Notes: generated from the sequence alone by a model not told the origin. A stretch of DNA of 43,184 nucleotides from SIG351 sp045627045 (GCA_045627045.1 JAZQMY010000067.1:1-43184), one strand, 5' to 3'. Shown: positions 7,844-16,354, counted from the first letter of the stretch. A program made the numbers and translations.

Positions 7844-8704
7844 ATGAAAGAAACTACATTGTTGATTCTTGCGGCAGGAATGGGCAGCAGATTCGGTGGT
7901 TTGAAGCAGATGACACCACTCGGACCACACGGAGAAAGCATTATCGAATATTCAATTCATGACGCAAAGAAGGCAGGCTTCAATAAGGTTGTTATCATAA
8001 TCAAGAAAGCAATCGAAGAGGATTTCAAAAAGTATGTTGGCTCAAAGCTTGAGAAGGCCATTGACGTTGAATACGCATTCCAGGAAATGGATATGCTTCC
8101 GGAGGGCTACAGCGTTCCGGAGGGCAGAGTAAAGCCGTGGGGAACAGGTCACGCGGTTCTTTGTGCAAGAGACCTCATAAAGACACCTTTCGCAACGATA
8201 AATGCAGACGATTTTTATGGCGCAGAGGCTTTGCAGCAGATGCACGATCACCTCGTTTCATCGGACGATCTCTGCATGGTAGGCTATGAGCTCGGCAAAA
8301 CGATAACAGAGCAGGGAACTGTTTCAAGAGGCGTTTGCGAGGTTGAGGATGGCTATCTTTCCAAGATAACAGAGCACACAAGTCTTGACAAGAACAGCGG
8401 AATTCCGCTTGACACAACTGTTTCAATGAACCTTTGGGGCTTCACACCCGATATCTTCGAAAAGACAGAGGTTTACTTCAAAGAGTTCCTCGATAAGCTC
8501 GAAAATCCGCTCAAGGGTGAATTTTATCTGCCGACAATAGCCGACAACATGATAAAGCTTGAAGGCAAGAAGTGCAGAGTATACAAGACAAAGAGCCAGT
8601 GGTACGGCGTAACATACAAGGATGACGCTGAAACAGTCAAGGCGGCTCTCAAGAGACTTACAGATGAAGGCTATTATCCGAAGGAGAAGAGAGTAAATGA
8701 CTGA
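7844..8704 (+). CDS. sugar-1-phosphate nucleotidyltransferase
   Basis: The 286-aa protein opens with LILAAGMGSRFGGLKQ (residues 7-22), the nucleotide-binding signature of NDP-sugar pyrophosphorylases. NADDFYG at about 125 provides the metal-binding Asp. Such enzymes form NDP-sugars from a sugar 1-phosphate and NTP. The coupled downstream gene encodes an N-acetylhexosamine 1-kinase, so the substrate is probably GlcNAc-1-P or GalNAc-1-P (inference); the sequence alone does not fix the sugar or base. The start has AAGGAG nine bases or so upstream. It overlaps nahK by eight bases. Confidence 0.88.
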   Translation: MKETTLLILAAGMGSRFGGLKQMTPLGPHGESIIEYSIHDAKKAGFNKVVIIIKKAIEEDFKKYVGSKLEKAIDVEYAFQEMDMLPEGYSVPEGRVKPWGTGHAVLCARDLIKTPFATINADDFYGAEALQQMHDHLVSSDDLCMVGYELGKTITEQGTVSRGVCEVEDGYLSKITEHTSLDKNSGIPLDTTVSMNLWGFTPDIFEKTEVYFKEFLDKLENPLKGEFYLPTIADNMIKLEGKKCRVYKTKSQWYGVTYKDDAETVKAALKRLTDEGYYPKEKRVND

Positions 8705-9770
8705 GCTTAAAGAAATTTGCCGTTCTTTCGGAATAAACATTACGTCAGACGATCAGATAAGACCGTACGGTGACGGACATATCAATGATACATATCTCAT
8801 CGACAACGGAACAAAATACATTCTTCAGAAGATAAACACAAATATCTTCAAGGATGCCGAAAAACTCATGAAGAACATTGAGCTTGTAACTGAATTCCTT
8901 GCCGGAAAGATCAAGGCCGCAGGCGGCGATCCCGATGTCGGCACTCTTAACATCATTAAGACGGTTTACGGTCAGAATTACAGAGTGTTCAACGGAAAGT
9001 CATACAGAATGTATAAGTTCATAAACGGAATTTCATACAATCTGCCCGATTCAAACGATATTCTTTTTGAAGCAGGTAAAGCGTTCGGTATTTTCCAGAA
9101 TGAGCTTTCTGAATTCGATGCTTCAGTGCTTTACGAATCGATACCTGATTTCCACAATACGAGAAAACGCTTTGAAAACCTGAAGAATTCAATCGCGGCA
9201 AACAAATCGGGAAGAGCAGATTCAGTAAAGGAAGAAATTGAGTTTGCACTCTCATGCGAGAAGTACGTTGACGTTGTTCTTGACGGAATAAAGGATGGCT
9301 CAATCCCGCTTCGTGTTACGCACAATGATACAAAGCTCAACAATATCCTTTTTGATGCGGAAACGAAAAAGTGCCTCAGTGTAATCGACCTTGATACTGT
9401 AATGCCGGGCTCAATGCTTTATGACTTCGGCGATGCAATGCGTTTCGGCGCTTCATCGGCAAAGGAAGATGAAACAAACCTTGATACGGTTTACTGTTGT
9501 CTTGATAAGTTTGAAGCATTCACAAAGGGCTTCCTCGGTGAGGTAGGCAAGAGCGCAACGAAGAGAGAGAAGGAGCTTCTCCCGCTTTCAGTGTTGCTCA
9601 TGACCTACGAATGCGGTATCAGATTCCTTTCCGACTACATCGACGGTGACACATACTTCAAGATTCATTATCCCGAGCACAATATAGACAGAGCAAGAAA
9701 CCAGTTCAAGCTTGTCAGGGATATTGAGTCAAAGCTTGAGGAAATGAGCCTTATTGTTGAAAGAGCATAA
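8697..9770 (+). CDS. nahK: N-acetylhexosamine 1-kinase
   Basis: The 357-aa protein resembles bifidobacterial NahK along its length: PYGDGHINDTYL (residues 23-34), YILQKINTNIF, RVTHNDTKLNNI (about 206-217) and DLDTVMPGSMLYDFGD (about 231-246). The last two are the catalytic HxD loop and metal-binding DxD region of the aminoglycoside-phosphotransferase fold. NahK phosphorylates GlcNAc and GalNAc at C1 with ATP. In Bifidobacterium it feeds the lacto-N-biose/galacto-N-biose pathway. Here its partner is the overlapping nucleotidyltransferase, giving a two-step route from free hexosamine to NDP-hexosamine. No GH112 phosphorylase is present in the window. Confidence 0.9.
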   Translation: MTELKEICRSFGINITSDDQIRPYGDGHINDTYLIDNGTKYILQKINTNIFKDAEKLMKNIELVTEFLAGKIKAAGGDPDVGTLNIIKTVYGQNYRVFNGKSYRMYKFINGISYNLPDSNDILFEAGKAFGIFQNELSEFDASVLYESIPDFHNTRKRFENLKNSIAANKSGRADSVKEEIEFALSCEKYVDVVLDGIKDGSIPLRVTHNDTKLNNILFDAETKKCLSVIDLDTVMPGSMLYDFGDAMRFGASSAKEDETNLDTVYCCLDKFEAFTKGFLGEVGKSATKREKELLPLSVLLMTYECGIRFLSDYIDGDTYFKIHYPEHNIDRARNQFKLVRDIESKLEEMSLIVERA

Positions 9771-9772
9771 AG

Positions 9773-10369
9773 ATGGATAGAGAGAAGAACTTTGAAACGA
9801 CGCTTCCTGACGGATATGAGGAAGTATTTTCAGTTGACGCAAAGTCAAAGAAGCTGGGATTGCTGTTGAATGCTGCTGCACTGATACTCACGGTAGTGAT
9901 AATAGTGATAGCTGCGCTTGTGATCAGACCGGGAGATCCGTTCGAGGAGTATGGACTGGGTGCCTATATGATCCGCTGTGCGATTTTTATAATTTCGCTG
10001 ATAGTATACTTAGTTCTTCATGAGCTTGTTCACGGCATTGCGTACAGAATACTTACGGGACATAAGCTGAAATTCGGAATATCGTTGACGTGTGCGTGGT
10101 GCGGAGTGCCTGACATATTCGTTTACAGAAAAACTGCACTTATTTCTTTGCTTGCACCGTTTACTGTTTTTTCCGTATTATTGCTTGCGGCGGCATTTTT
10201 TGCAGACCTGATGTGGGACAAAATGCTGATAATGACAATATTTGCAATACATTTCGGCGGATGCTCAGGCGATCTCTACGATACCATACTGTACCTGACA
10301 AAATTCAGGGAACCGACGACCCTGATGCAGGATACTGGACCGAAACAGACGTTTTATATGAAAAAATAA
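9773..10369 (+). CDS. DUF3267 putative membrane zinc metalloprotease
   Basis: The 198-aa protein has four likely membrane segments (about 31-52, 67-90, 120-145 and 147-170). HELVH at residues 83-87 is an HExxH zinc site at the end of the second segment, and FGGCSGDLYD at about 161-170 matches the second conserved motif of DUF3267. These proteins are thought to be membrane-embedded peptidases; no substrate is known. It begins two bases after nahK stops and ends at a strong terminator, so it belongs to the same operon. Any link to hexosamine salvage is unproven. Confidence 0.78.
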   Translation: MDREKNFETTLPDGYEEVFSVDAKSKKLGLLLNAAALILTVVIIVIAALVIRPGDPFEEYGLGAYMIRCAIFIISLIVYLVLHELVHGIAYRILTGHKLKFGISLTCAWCGVPDIFVYRKTALISLLAPFTVFSVLLLAAAFFADLMWDKMLIMTIFAIHFGGCSGDLYDTILYLTKFREPTTLMQDTGPKQTFYMKK

Positions 10370-10374
10370 TGATG

Positions 10375-10401
10375 AAGGCGGCTGAAAAGCCGCCTTTTTG
10401 T
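10375..10401 (+). terminator. terminator after the nahK operon
   Basis: AAGGCGGCT (10375-10383) and AGCCGCCTT (10388-10396) form a nine-pair stem with a GAAA loop, followed by TTTTTG. This hairpin also forms the left end of direct repeat copy 1. Confidence 0.9.
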
Positions 10402-10541
10402 GTCAATGATTATCAATAAGAAGATGAATGAAGCCTGTAACAAGGCTTTTTTCTTTTCATATACAGTGAAAAAGAGATAAATGATGAAATTTTATTCTTT
10501 CAGAAGAGATAAAGTGGGTTTTACGGGAGAAAAAAAGAATG

Positions 10542-10550
10542 TGATATAAT
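10542..10550 (+). promoter_or_regulatory. extended -10 promoter in repeat copy 1
   Basis: TGATATAAT is an extended -10. No clear -35 exists at 17 bases. It would drive the 42-codon ORF and the acyltransferase gene. The matching site in copy 2 reads TGGTATAAT, so the element is preserved. Confidence 0.55.
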
Positions 10551-10580
10551 TATACATAATCAAATAAAAGCAGGCGTTTT

Positions 10581-10709
10581 ATGGTGAGAACAAAAGCAAA
10601 GAGAGCATTATTATATTTATCAAATAATATAATTCCGCTTATTGCTGGACTGATAATATATTATCTTGTAGATCAGAATGCTTATATTATAAAAATCATA
10701 GCCGAATAA
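10581..10709 (+). CDS. possible 42-aa single-span membrane peptide
   Basis: An ATG at 10581 opens 42 codons to TAA. The N-terminus is basic (MVRTKAKRA) and is followed by a hydrophobic stretch of about 20 residues (NIIPLIAGLIIYYLV). The ribosome binding site is weak (GCAGG, six bases ahead). It lies between the repeat promoter and the acyltransferase gene. No family is recognised; it may be a true small membrane protein or an open frame in AT-rich DNA. Confidence 0.35.
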   Translation: MVRTKAKRALLYLSNNIIPLIAGLIIYYLVDQNAYIIKIIAE

Positions 10710-10745
10710 AAAACGAACGATAATAACTAAAAAGAGAAATTTAAG

Positions 10746-11840
10746 ATGAATTCGCAAATAATGGAAAAAGACAGAAACTACGGTATTGATCTATACAGAA
10801 TGTTTTGCATGTTTCTAATCACATCAATACATTTAGATTATACAAGTATAGAAATGTATATTGCAGAACATTCATTTGATGCGATTACTTATGATGTCCT
10901 TAAAATAGTACAACTGATCGGAGTCAACGGATTTATTATGATTTCTGCATATTTTCTGATAGAATCCGAGTTTAACTGGAAACGTATTGTGCGTTTTTGG
11001 TTCAGGCTTGAATTTTGCACAATTTTAGTGTTTTTGTGCGCAACTACTTTAATCGGCTCTTTTTCCGTGAAAACTGCACTGAAATCCATTTTCCCGATAA
11101 CCACGCAACATTATTGGTATCCTGTTGCCTATTTGATTCTTTTGCTTGTTTTTCCACTTTTAAATATGATAATCAATGGATTAAATCGCAAGCAGCACCT
11201 TGCATTAATTATAACATGGTTTGCTTTTCAGGCATTACTGTTATCGGCAAATCCTATGTTTGACGCCACAGCTTATTACGGATATTCTACCCACAGTATA
11301 ATTTGGTTTATCCAGTTGTACTTTATTGCTGGATACCTTAAAAAATATGACATTAGAAACAAATTGCTTTTGGGACCGATCGCCTTTATCTTTCTTGTGA
11401 TAGTGTCTTTGTTATTCAAAAAAATAAATGATAAATACAGTATCAGTGCATTAGGAACTTTATCTGAAAATATGCAATTATTTGAATGCAATGGTTTTTT
11501 TGCTACATTGTTGACTGTATCTTCCTTTATAACATTTTCTATGTTGAAGATTAAAAACAATATAATTAAGAAAATTCTCTCCTCTTTCATTCCTTCTTCC
11601 TTTTTTGTATATTTGATTCAAGAGCATGAGTCTTTTCGTATGATTCTTTGGAATTTCGTTTCTCGTTTTTTCAACATAATCTGTAATCCCGTAGTGATTT
11701 CCCTGATAGTATTTTTGCTTTTGTCGATTCTTGCGTTGGCAATCAATGAATTATACAAAATTGCATATAAAATTTTCATCAGTAAAATAGAAATAAGGTT
11801 ATTGTCGCTTTTTGATAGAATTTCAAGAAATTGGATTTGA
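10746..11840 (+). CDS. acyltransferase family 3 membrane protein (OafA/WecH-like)
   Basis: The 364-aa protein begins with RNYGIDLYRMFCMFLITSIHL, the start of the acyltransferase-3 domain with its conserved R and H residues. It has about ten membrane spans and no other domain. Members transfer acetyl or succinyl groups to sugars of polysaccharides, lipids or exopolysaccharides at the membrane. The ribosome binding site is weak. Base composition is much more AT-rich than the flanking operons, and the gene lies between two long direct repeats, which suggests an acquired or mobile cassette. The acceptor molecule is unknown. Confidence 0.85.
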   Translation: MNSQIMEKDRNYGIDLYRMFCMFLITSIHLDYTSIEMYIAEHSFDAITYDVLKIVQLIGVNGFIMISAYFLIESEFNWKRIVRFWFRLEFCTILVFLCATTLIGSFSVKTALKSIFPITTQHYWYPVAYLILLLVFPLLNMIINGLNRKQHLALIITWFAFQALLLSANPMFDATAYYGYSTHSIIWFIQLYFIAGYLKKYDIRNKLLLGPIAFIFLVIVSLLFKKINDKYSISALGTLSENMQLFECNGFFATLLTVSSFITFSMLKIKNNIIKKILSSFIPSSFFVYLIQEHESFRMILWNFVSRFFNIICNPVVISLIVFLLLSILALAINELYKIAYKIFISKIEIRLLSLFDRISRNWI

Positions 11841-12096
11841 AAAATCTAGCAAAAACGAAAAGCTGAACATATTTTTTTGTCAGGATAAAGGTTTTCATAC
11901 AATGCCATCAAAAGTACCGTCTGACCAAACTAAGTTTAAGGTGGGAGAAATGATAAAAACAAATGATTAAAAATAATATTTATGTCATTCGAAGAATATG
12001 AAGAGAATATACTTCTTTCAAACAAAAAAGTAGTATTTAAGTATGCAGATTGATAACATATAGTTACATAATTGGAATTTGTATAAAAGATATAAA
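11841..12096. other. AT-rich gap without a clear gene
   Basis: No convincing gene is seen. Two short open frames (ATG at 11902, 22 codons; ATG at 11982, 23 codons) could be remains of a decayed gene but match nothing recognised. No terminator directly follows the acyltransferase; the next one is the hairpin at 12097-12124. Confidence 0.5.
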
Positions 12097-12273
12097 AAGG
12101 CGGCACGGTGTGTCGCCTTTTTGTGGCAATGATTATCAATAAGAAGATGAATGAAGCCTGTAACAAGGCTTTTTTCTTTTCATATACAGTGAAAAAGAGA
12201 TAAATGATGAAATTTTATTCTTTCAGAAGAGATAAAGTGGGTTTTACGGGAGAAAAAAGAGATGTGGTATAAT
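12097..12273 (+). repeat. direct repeat copy 2 (terminators plus promoter)
   Basis: This is the partner of 10375-10550. Its first hairpin (AAGGCG / CGCCTT plus T-run, 12097-12122) differs in the loop from copy 1, while the next ~145 bases are almost identical. It ends with TGGTATAAT (12265-12273), an extended -10 that here drives the lipoprotein gene at 12297. The two copies are offset by 1723 bases and enclose the acyltransferase. Confidence 0.92.
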
Positions 12274-12296
12274 ATATAAAAAGGAGAAATATTGCG

Positions 12297-13943
12297 ATGT
12301 TCAGAAAATTAGTTTATTTATTGCTTACAGTTGTTTTGATTTGTACAGTTATTGTCGGATCAGGTTGTACATCATCTATGTACACTGCTGCTCCCAAAAA
12401 GACACTTGATCCAACGCCTACTATGTATAGAGTGACATACATTGTAGAAGGTGATGCAATTTTCGGAATTCCCGGTGGTGGAAAAGCACCGAAAGATGAG
12501 AACAGTCCTTATAATTGGAATGAAAAAGTAACGGTAAAAAACGATTTGAAAACTACATGGACTACAAGCGATGGCACAACTACAGGCATACCGGGTACTT
12601 GGACTTTTAGCTCATGGGATAGGGATGATTTTGAAATTCAGAGAGATACAGTAATTTCAGGTTCATGGACATTCACACCTGATACTTTTGATGTGTATTT
12701 TGATATTTATTCAAAATGGAATTTATTGTTCAATAAATATGATATTGAAATCTATATTGATGACAGAGAAATAGGAACGGTGTCAAATGGAAACCGCTTC
12801 CAAAAACTTGAAAATATAGTTGCAGGAAAACATACTTTTTATGCTTATAAAGTTGGAGATCATAGTGTATTGGGGACTAAGACACTGAATGTATATGGAG
12901 AAATGACTTTTAAGTGTGATCTTGATCATAGCAGTTACAGTATTGATCTGATAAATATTGATATGTTTGATTCAGTTCCGACGCCTACTCCAAAGCCGAC
13001 GCCGACGCCTACCCCAAAGCCAACGATTATTCCAAATGACGCACGTTATCATTCATCTCACGACAGCAGTGTTGCTAAAAAAGGAAATACAGGGGTTTAT
13101 TCATATGTTAGTTCAAAGACTTCTTATGACATCTATTATATCATAGATTTTGATGAAGGATATGTGTACCGTTTTATTGAAGGAAATGGAGATGATTCTT
13201 GCGACAAAGTCCAAATGGAATCCGGCGATCTCAATTCAGTTTTAATAATTACATATTATGATGGCGATGAAAAGTGGAGTTATGGTCTGAATTTTAAGTG
13301 GAAAAATCAACCGGATAATATTTTATTCCTTCAGGAGCAGAATGGAAAGACATATGAATATATACCGACAGATCTTGAAAAAGCAATAATTCTGAGAAAT
13401 ACAAAGAGAATAATTGATTATAGCAAAAAGAGCTCTGAGAGCAATACGCCAAAGGAAACGCCTAAGCCGAGTGAAACACCGATTATTCAAAGAGATGCTT
13501 TTGAGAAAATGAAACAATATGCAATAAAAAATGGCGATAATACAGGAACAACTTACAATGCGGAAATTGGACGGTCGTATTCATCGGATGGAAGTTTAAT
13601 GTTGAGAGTGTTATCGTATAATAAAAACGATAAATCTTTGACGTTGGCTGTCAATTATAAAACATATACAGGTGGTTTATTTTTTGACAAAATCTCAGGT
13701 AGCTACACTTGGGCAATAGTTGATACAAGTAATGGATACCGGATGGTCGGATCGGTATCGGCAAAATCTTTCAGATCATACTCAATACTTGACTATAATG
13801 TTACAAATTTTTCAGGTGTGACAGCAAAAAATACATATCAGGAACTTGCAACTTCCATGCTTGTTTATTTGTTGTCTCACTTAAATAACGATTTGAGCAG
13901 CACAGGAGTTACGATTCAGGATTTAGGATTTATTAACTTTTAA
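12297..13943 (+). CDS. secreted lipoprotein with SHIRT-like domain and Pro-Thr linker
   Basis: The 548-aa protein begins with a signal peptide ending GSGC (Cys24), a somewhat irregular lipobox. Residues about 44-133 (YRVTYIVEGD ... FSSWDRDD ... VISGSWTFTP) resemble a SHIRT-type extracellular domain. A second beta-rich part follows, then a PTPTPKPTPTPTPKPT spacer at about 227-242. Two further unrecognised regions are separated by a short SNTPKETPKPSETP linker. The architecture is that of a multi-domain surface protein. AAGGAG lies about ten bases before the ATG. The promoter is inside direct repeat copy 2. DNA is AT-rich, like the acyltransferase, so both may share an origin. The exact role is unknown. 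Confidence 0.8.
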   Translation: MFRKLVYLLLTVVLICTVIVGSGCTSSMYTAAPKKTLDPTPTMYRVTYIVEGDAIFGIPGGGKAPKDENSPYNWNEKVTVKNDLKTTWTTSDGTTTGIPGTWTFSSWDRDDFEIQRDTVISGSWTFTPDTFDVYFDIYSKWNLLFNKYDIEIYIDDREIGTVSNGNRFQKLENIVAGKHTFYAYKVGDHSVLGTKTLNVYGEMTFKCDLDHSSYSIDLINIDMFDSVPTPTPKPTPTPTPKPTIIPNDARYHSSHDSSVAKKGNTGVYSYVSSKTSYDIYYIIDFDEGYVYRFIEGNGDDSCDKVQMESGDLNSVLIITYYDGDEKWSYGLNFKWKNQPDNILFLQEQNGKTYEYIPTDLEKAIILRNTKRIIDYSKKSSESNTPKETPKPSETPIIQRDAFEKMKQYAIKNGDNTGTTYNAEIGRSYSSDGSLMLRVLSYNKNDKSLTLAVNYKTYTGGLFFDKISGSYTWAIVDTSNGYRMVGSVSAKSFRSYSILDYNVTNFSGVTAKNTYQELATSMLVYLLSHLNNDLSSTGVTIQDLGFINF

Positions 13944-13950
13944 TATTGTT

Positions 13951-13977
13951 AAAGGGCTGAAATTCAGCCCTTTTTCT
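13951..13977 (+). terminator. terminator after the SHIRT-like lipoprotein gene
   Basis: AAAGGGCTGA (13951-13960) pairs with TCAGCCCTTT (13964-13973) across a three-base loop, followed by more T residues. Confidence 0.88.
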
Positions 13978-14001
13978 TTATCCAAAATAACATTTCCCAC
14001 C

Positions 14002-14030
14002 TTGACAAATTCCCGATACAGTGATATAAT
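14002..14030 (+). promoter_or_regulatory. consensus promoter of the feo operon
   Basis: TTGACA (14002-14007) and TATAAT (14025-14030) are both perfect, with a 17-base spacer and a TG extension. The predicted start lies near 14037, at the edge of the palindrome described next. Confidence 0.9.
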
Positions 14031-14037
14031 ATGTCTG

Positions 14038-14059
14038 AAAGTTAGGCAACCCTAACTTT
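14038..14059 (+). promoter_or_regulatory. DtxR/IdeR-like operator of feoAB
   Basis: AAAGTTAGG (14038-14046) and CCTAACTTT (14051-14059) form a perfect nine-base inverted repeat with a four-base centre, placed just after the -10 box. TTAGG/CCTAA half sites match the operator style of iron-dependent DtxR-family repressors. Iron-dependent repression of feoAB is the likely outcome; this is inferred from position and motif. Confidence 0.7.
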
Positions 14060-14078
14060 ATAGAAACGGAGATATAAT

Positions 14079-14315
14079 ATGTATCTGGCAGAAGGAAAAG
14101 TCAATCAATCTTATATTGTAGATAAGATATTTCTTGAAGATGCGGCAAAGAGACGTCTGGAGGTGCTCGGCATGGTAAAAGGTACTTCGGTTACGATTAT
14201 GACGAGAAAACATAATGCCGCAATGGTTATTAAGGTCAGAGGCACAAGATTTGCCATCGGCAAGGAGTTTGCAGAAGGCATTCAGGTAGAGGAAAGGCAC
14301 GGTGAAGAAAAGTGA
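14079..14315 (+). CDS. feoA: ferrous iron transport protein FeoA
   Basis: The 78-aa protein is a single SH3-like FeoA domain (LEVLGMVKGTSVTIM, VKVRGTRFAIGKEFAEGI). FeoA is a small cytoplasmic partner needed for FeoB-mediated Fe2+ uptake. It is first in the operon, preceded by ACGGAGAT seven bases ahead and by an iron-type operator. Its TGA overlaps the FeoB GTG start by four bases (GTGA). Confidence 0.93.
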   Translation: MYLAEGKVNQSYIVDKIFLEDAAKRRLEVLGMVKGTSVTIMTRKHNAAMVIKVRGTRFAIGKEFAEGIQVEERHGEEK

Positions 14316-16354
14316 AGGACACGATAAACGTCGCATTTATAGGTAATCCGAACTGCGGCAAGACAACGCTTTTCAATGCATATACGGGCGCAAAGCTCAA
14401 GGTTGCAAACTGGCCCGGCGTTACTGTGGAAAAGAAGGAAGGAAGCTATAATTTCGAAGGGCAAAAAATGAAGCTTGTGGATTTGCCCGGAATTTATTCT
14501 CTGACATCATACACGATGGAGGAGAAGCTTTCCAGACAGTATGTCCTCGGAGACGATGTCGATATTATCATTGACGTTGTGGATGCTTCATCACTCGAAA
14601 GAAACCTCTATCTTGCATTGCAGTTCATCGAGCTCGGTAAGCCTGTTGTGCTTGCGCTCAATATGATGGATATTATCGAAGAGAGAGGCATGGAAATAGA
14701 CCTCCACAGACTTCCTGAAATGCTCGGTATTCCTGTAATACCTGTCAGCGCAAGAAAAAAGAGCGGACTTGATATCCTTATGCATGCTGTTTGCCATCAC
14801 GCAAGCCAGCAGGGCAGGGACTCAATTCAGCATCATCACTCGGAGGGGCATCACGTTCACGATCATCATAAGGAATACGCAATGGTTTACTCGGACGATA
14901 TCGAGGATAAAATCGATGCTCTGCGTGACAGATTCAAGAATAAATATCCCGAGTTCCCGAATCATCGTTGGCTCGCGATCAAGACGCTTGAGCATGATGA
15001 TGAGATTCTTGCAAAATTCCCGATAGAAATAGACGATATCGTCCCGGATAGCCTTGAGACTGAAATCGTAAATCAAAAATATGCGTTTATTGAGGAAATC
15101 ACGGAAGAAGTCCTCGTGAACAAAGATAAGAAGAGCAAGCTTACGGATAAAATTGATGCGGTTTTCACGCATCCGTTCTGGGGCGTGCCTGCATTCCTCA
15201 TTATTATGGCGTTTGTGTTCTTCCTGACGTTCACGGTAGGCGACTTTTTGAAGGGCTATTTTGAAATAGGCCTCGAGTGGTTTTCCAATGCCGTGAGAAA
15301 CGGACTTGATTCGCTCAACGTAGGCGCTTGGGTAACATCTCTTCTTGTTGACGGCATCATTGCCGGCGTTGGCGGAATACTTACATTCCTCCCAAACATA
15401 TTTATTCTGTTCCTTGCGCTTGCTTTCCTTGAGGACAGCGGATATATGTCAAGAGTTGCATACGTTATGGACCCTCTCATGTCAAAACTCGGACTCTCGG
15501 GAAGAGCGTTTATTCCTATGCTTCTGGGATTTGGCTGTACAGTTCCTGCGGTAATGGCTTCACGTGCTCTCGAGGATAAGAATGACAGATTGAGAACGAT
15601 AATAGCAACGCCGTATATGTCCTGCAGTGCAAGATTGCCTGTGTATGTGCTGCTTGCGGAAACGTTCTTTGCAAAAAACGCAATGATCGTTTCATATTCG
15701 ATGTATGTAATAGGAATAATAATATCAATACTTGTTGCAAAGTTTGCGAAGGTATCAAAGGGCCCGAAAAAGACAAATACACTTCTTATAGAGCTTCCGG
15801 AGTATAAAACACCGAACAGCCATACGATTGCAATTTATGTATGGGATAAGATAAAGGATTATGTTTCCAAGGCAGGAACAACGATTTTCATTGCATCAAT
15901 AATTCTTTGGGCTATGCTGAACATCGGCCCGAACGGAATGACGGGTTCGATTGAAGAAAGCTTTGCTGCTTCGATAGGCAAATTCATAGCACCTGTGTTC
16001 AAGCCCTGCGGCCTCGGATACTGGCAGGTGGCTGTAGCACTTATTGCGGGAATTGCCGCAAAGGAAGTGGTTGTATCCAGCCTCAGCGTTCTTTTCGGCA
16101 TAGGAAATATTCTTTCGGCAGAAGGAATGACATCACTTGCAGGAGCACTCGGAGCACTTGGCTTTTCACAGATAAATGCATATGCAATGATGCTTTTTGT
16201 ACTGCTCTATGTTCCGTGCATTGCAACGATTGCCACTATCAAGCGTGAAACGAACTCGCTGAAATTCACATGGCTGGCGCTCGGGCTCCACCTTGTGATC
16301 GCGTGGGCTGTTTCAGCGGCATTCTTCGGAATTGCAACGCTTATTGCCGGATGA
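14312..16354 (+). CDS. feoB: ferrous iron transporter FeoB
   Basis: The 680-aa protein starts with GTG. Its cytoplasmic G domain has G1 GNPNCGKTT (residues 11-19), G3 DLPGIYS (57-63) and G4 NMMD (117-120). A His-rich insertion (about 172-187, HHHSEGHHVHDHH) may bind metal. The membrane part starts near residue 290, with two gate regions (LPNIFILFLALAFLEDSGYM and GFGCTVPAVMASRAL). FeoB imports Fe2+ under low oxygen. The small Cys-rich protein just downstream supports the call. The gene overlaps feoA by four bases. Confidence 0.97.
   Translation: MKDTINVAFIGNPNCGKTTLFNAYTGAKLKVANWPGVTVEKKEGSYNFEGQKMKLVDLPGIYSLTSYTMEEKLSRQYVLGDDVDIIIDVVDASSLERNLYLALQFIELGKPVVLALNMMDIIEERGMEIDLHRLPEMLGIPVIPVSARKKSGLDILMHAVCHHASQQGRDSIQHHHSEGHHVHDHHKEYAMVYSDDIEDKIDALRDRFKNKYPEFPNHRWLAIKTLEHDDEILAKFPIEIDDIVPDSLETEIVNQKYAFIEEITEEVLVNKDKKSKLTDKIDAVFTHPFWGVPAFLIIMAFVFFLTFTVGDFLKGYFEIGLEWFSNAVRNGLDSLNVGAWVTSLLVDGIIAGVGGILTFLPNIFILFLALAFLEDSGYMSRVAYVMDPLMSKLGLSGRAFIPMLLGFGCTVPAVMASRALEDKNDRLRTIIATPYMSCSARLPVYVLLAETFFAKNAMIVSYSMYVIGIIISILVAKFAKVSKGPKKTNTLLIELPEYKTPNSHTIAIYVWDKIKDYVSKAGTTIFIASIILWAMLNIGPNGMTGSIEESFAASIGKFIAPVFKPCGLGYWQVAVALIAGIAAKEVVVSSLSVLFGIGNILSAEGMTSLAGALGALGFSQINAYAMMLFVLLYVPCIATIATIKRETNSLKFTWLALGLHLVIAWAVSAAFFGIATLIAG

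Larger units (their letters stand above)
10375..10550 (+). repeat. direct repeat copy 1 (terminators plus promoter)
   Basis: This segment recurs at 12097-12273. Bases 10404-10535 are identical to 12127-12258 (132 bases), and up to 10550 there are only four differences. It contains the operon terminator, a second small terminator hairpin (AAGCCT/AGGCTT with a T-run, 10431-10459) and an extended -10 promoter (TGATATAAT, ending at 10550). The unit is therefore a complete terminator-promoter junction. Confidence 0.92.

Noticed and set aside
10375..12273. Insertion sequence or integron as the source of the direct repeats
   Set aside because: No transposase, integrase or terminal inverted repeats are present; the repeats contain only terminators and a promoter.
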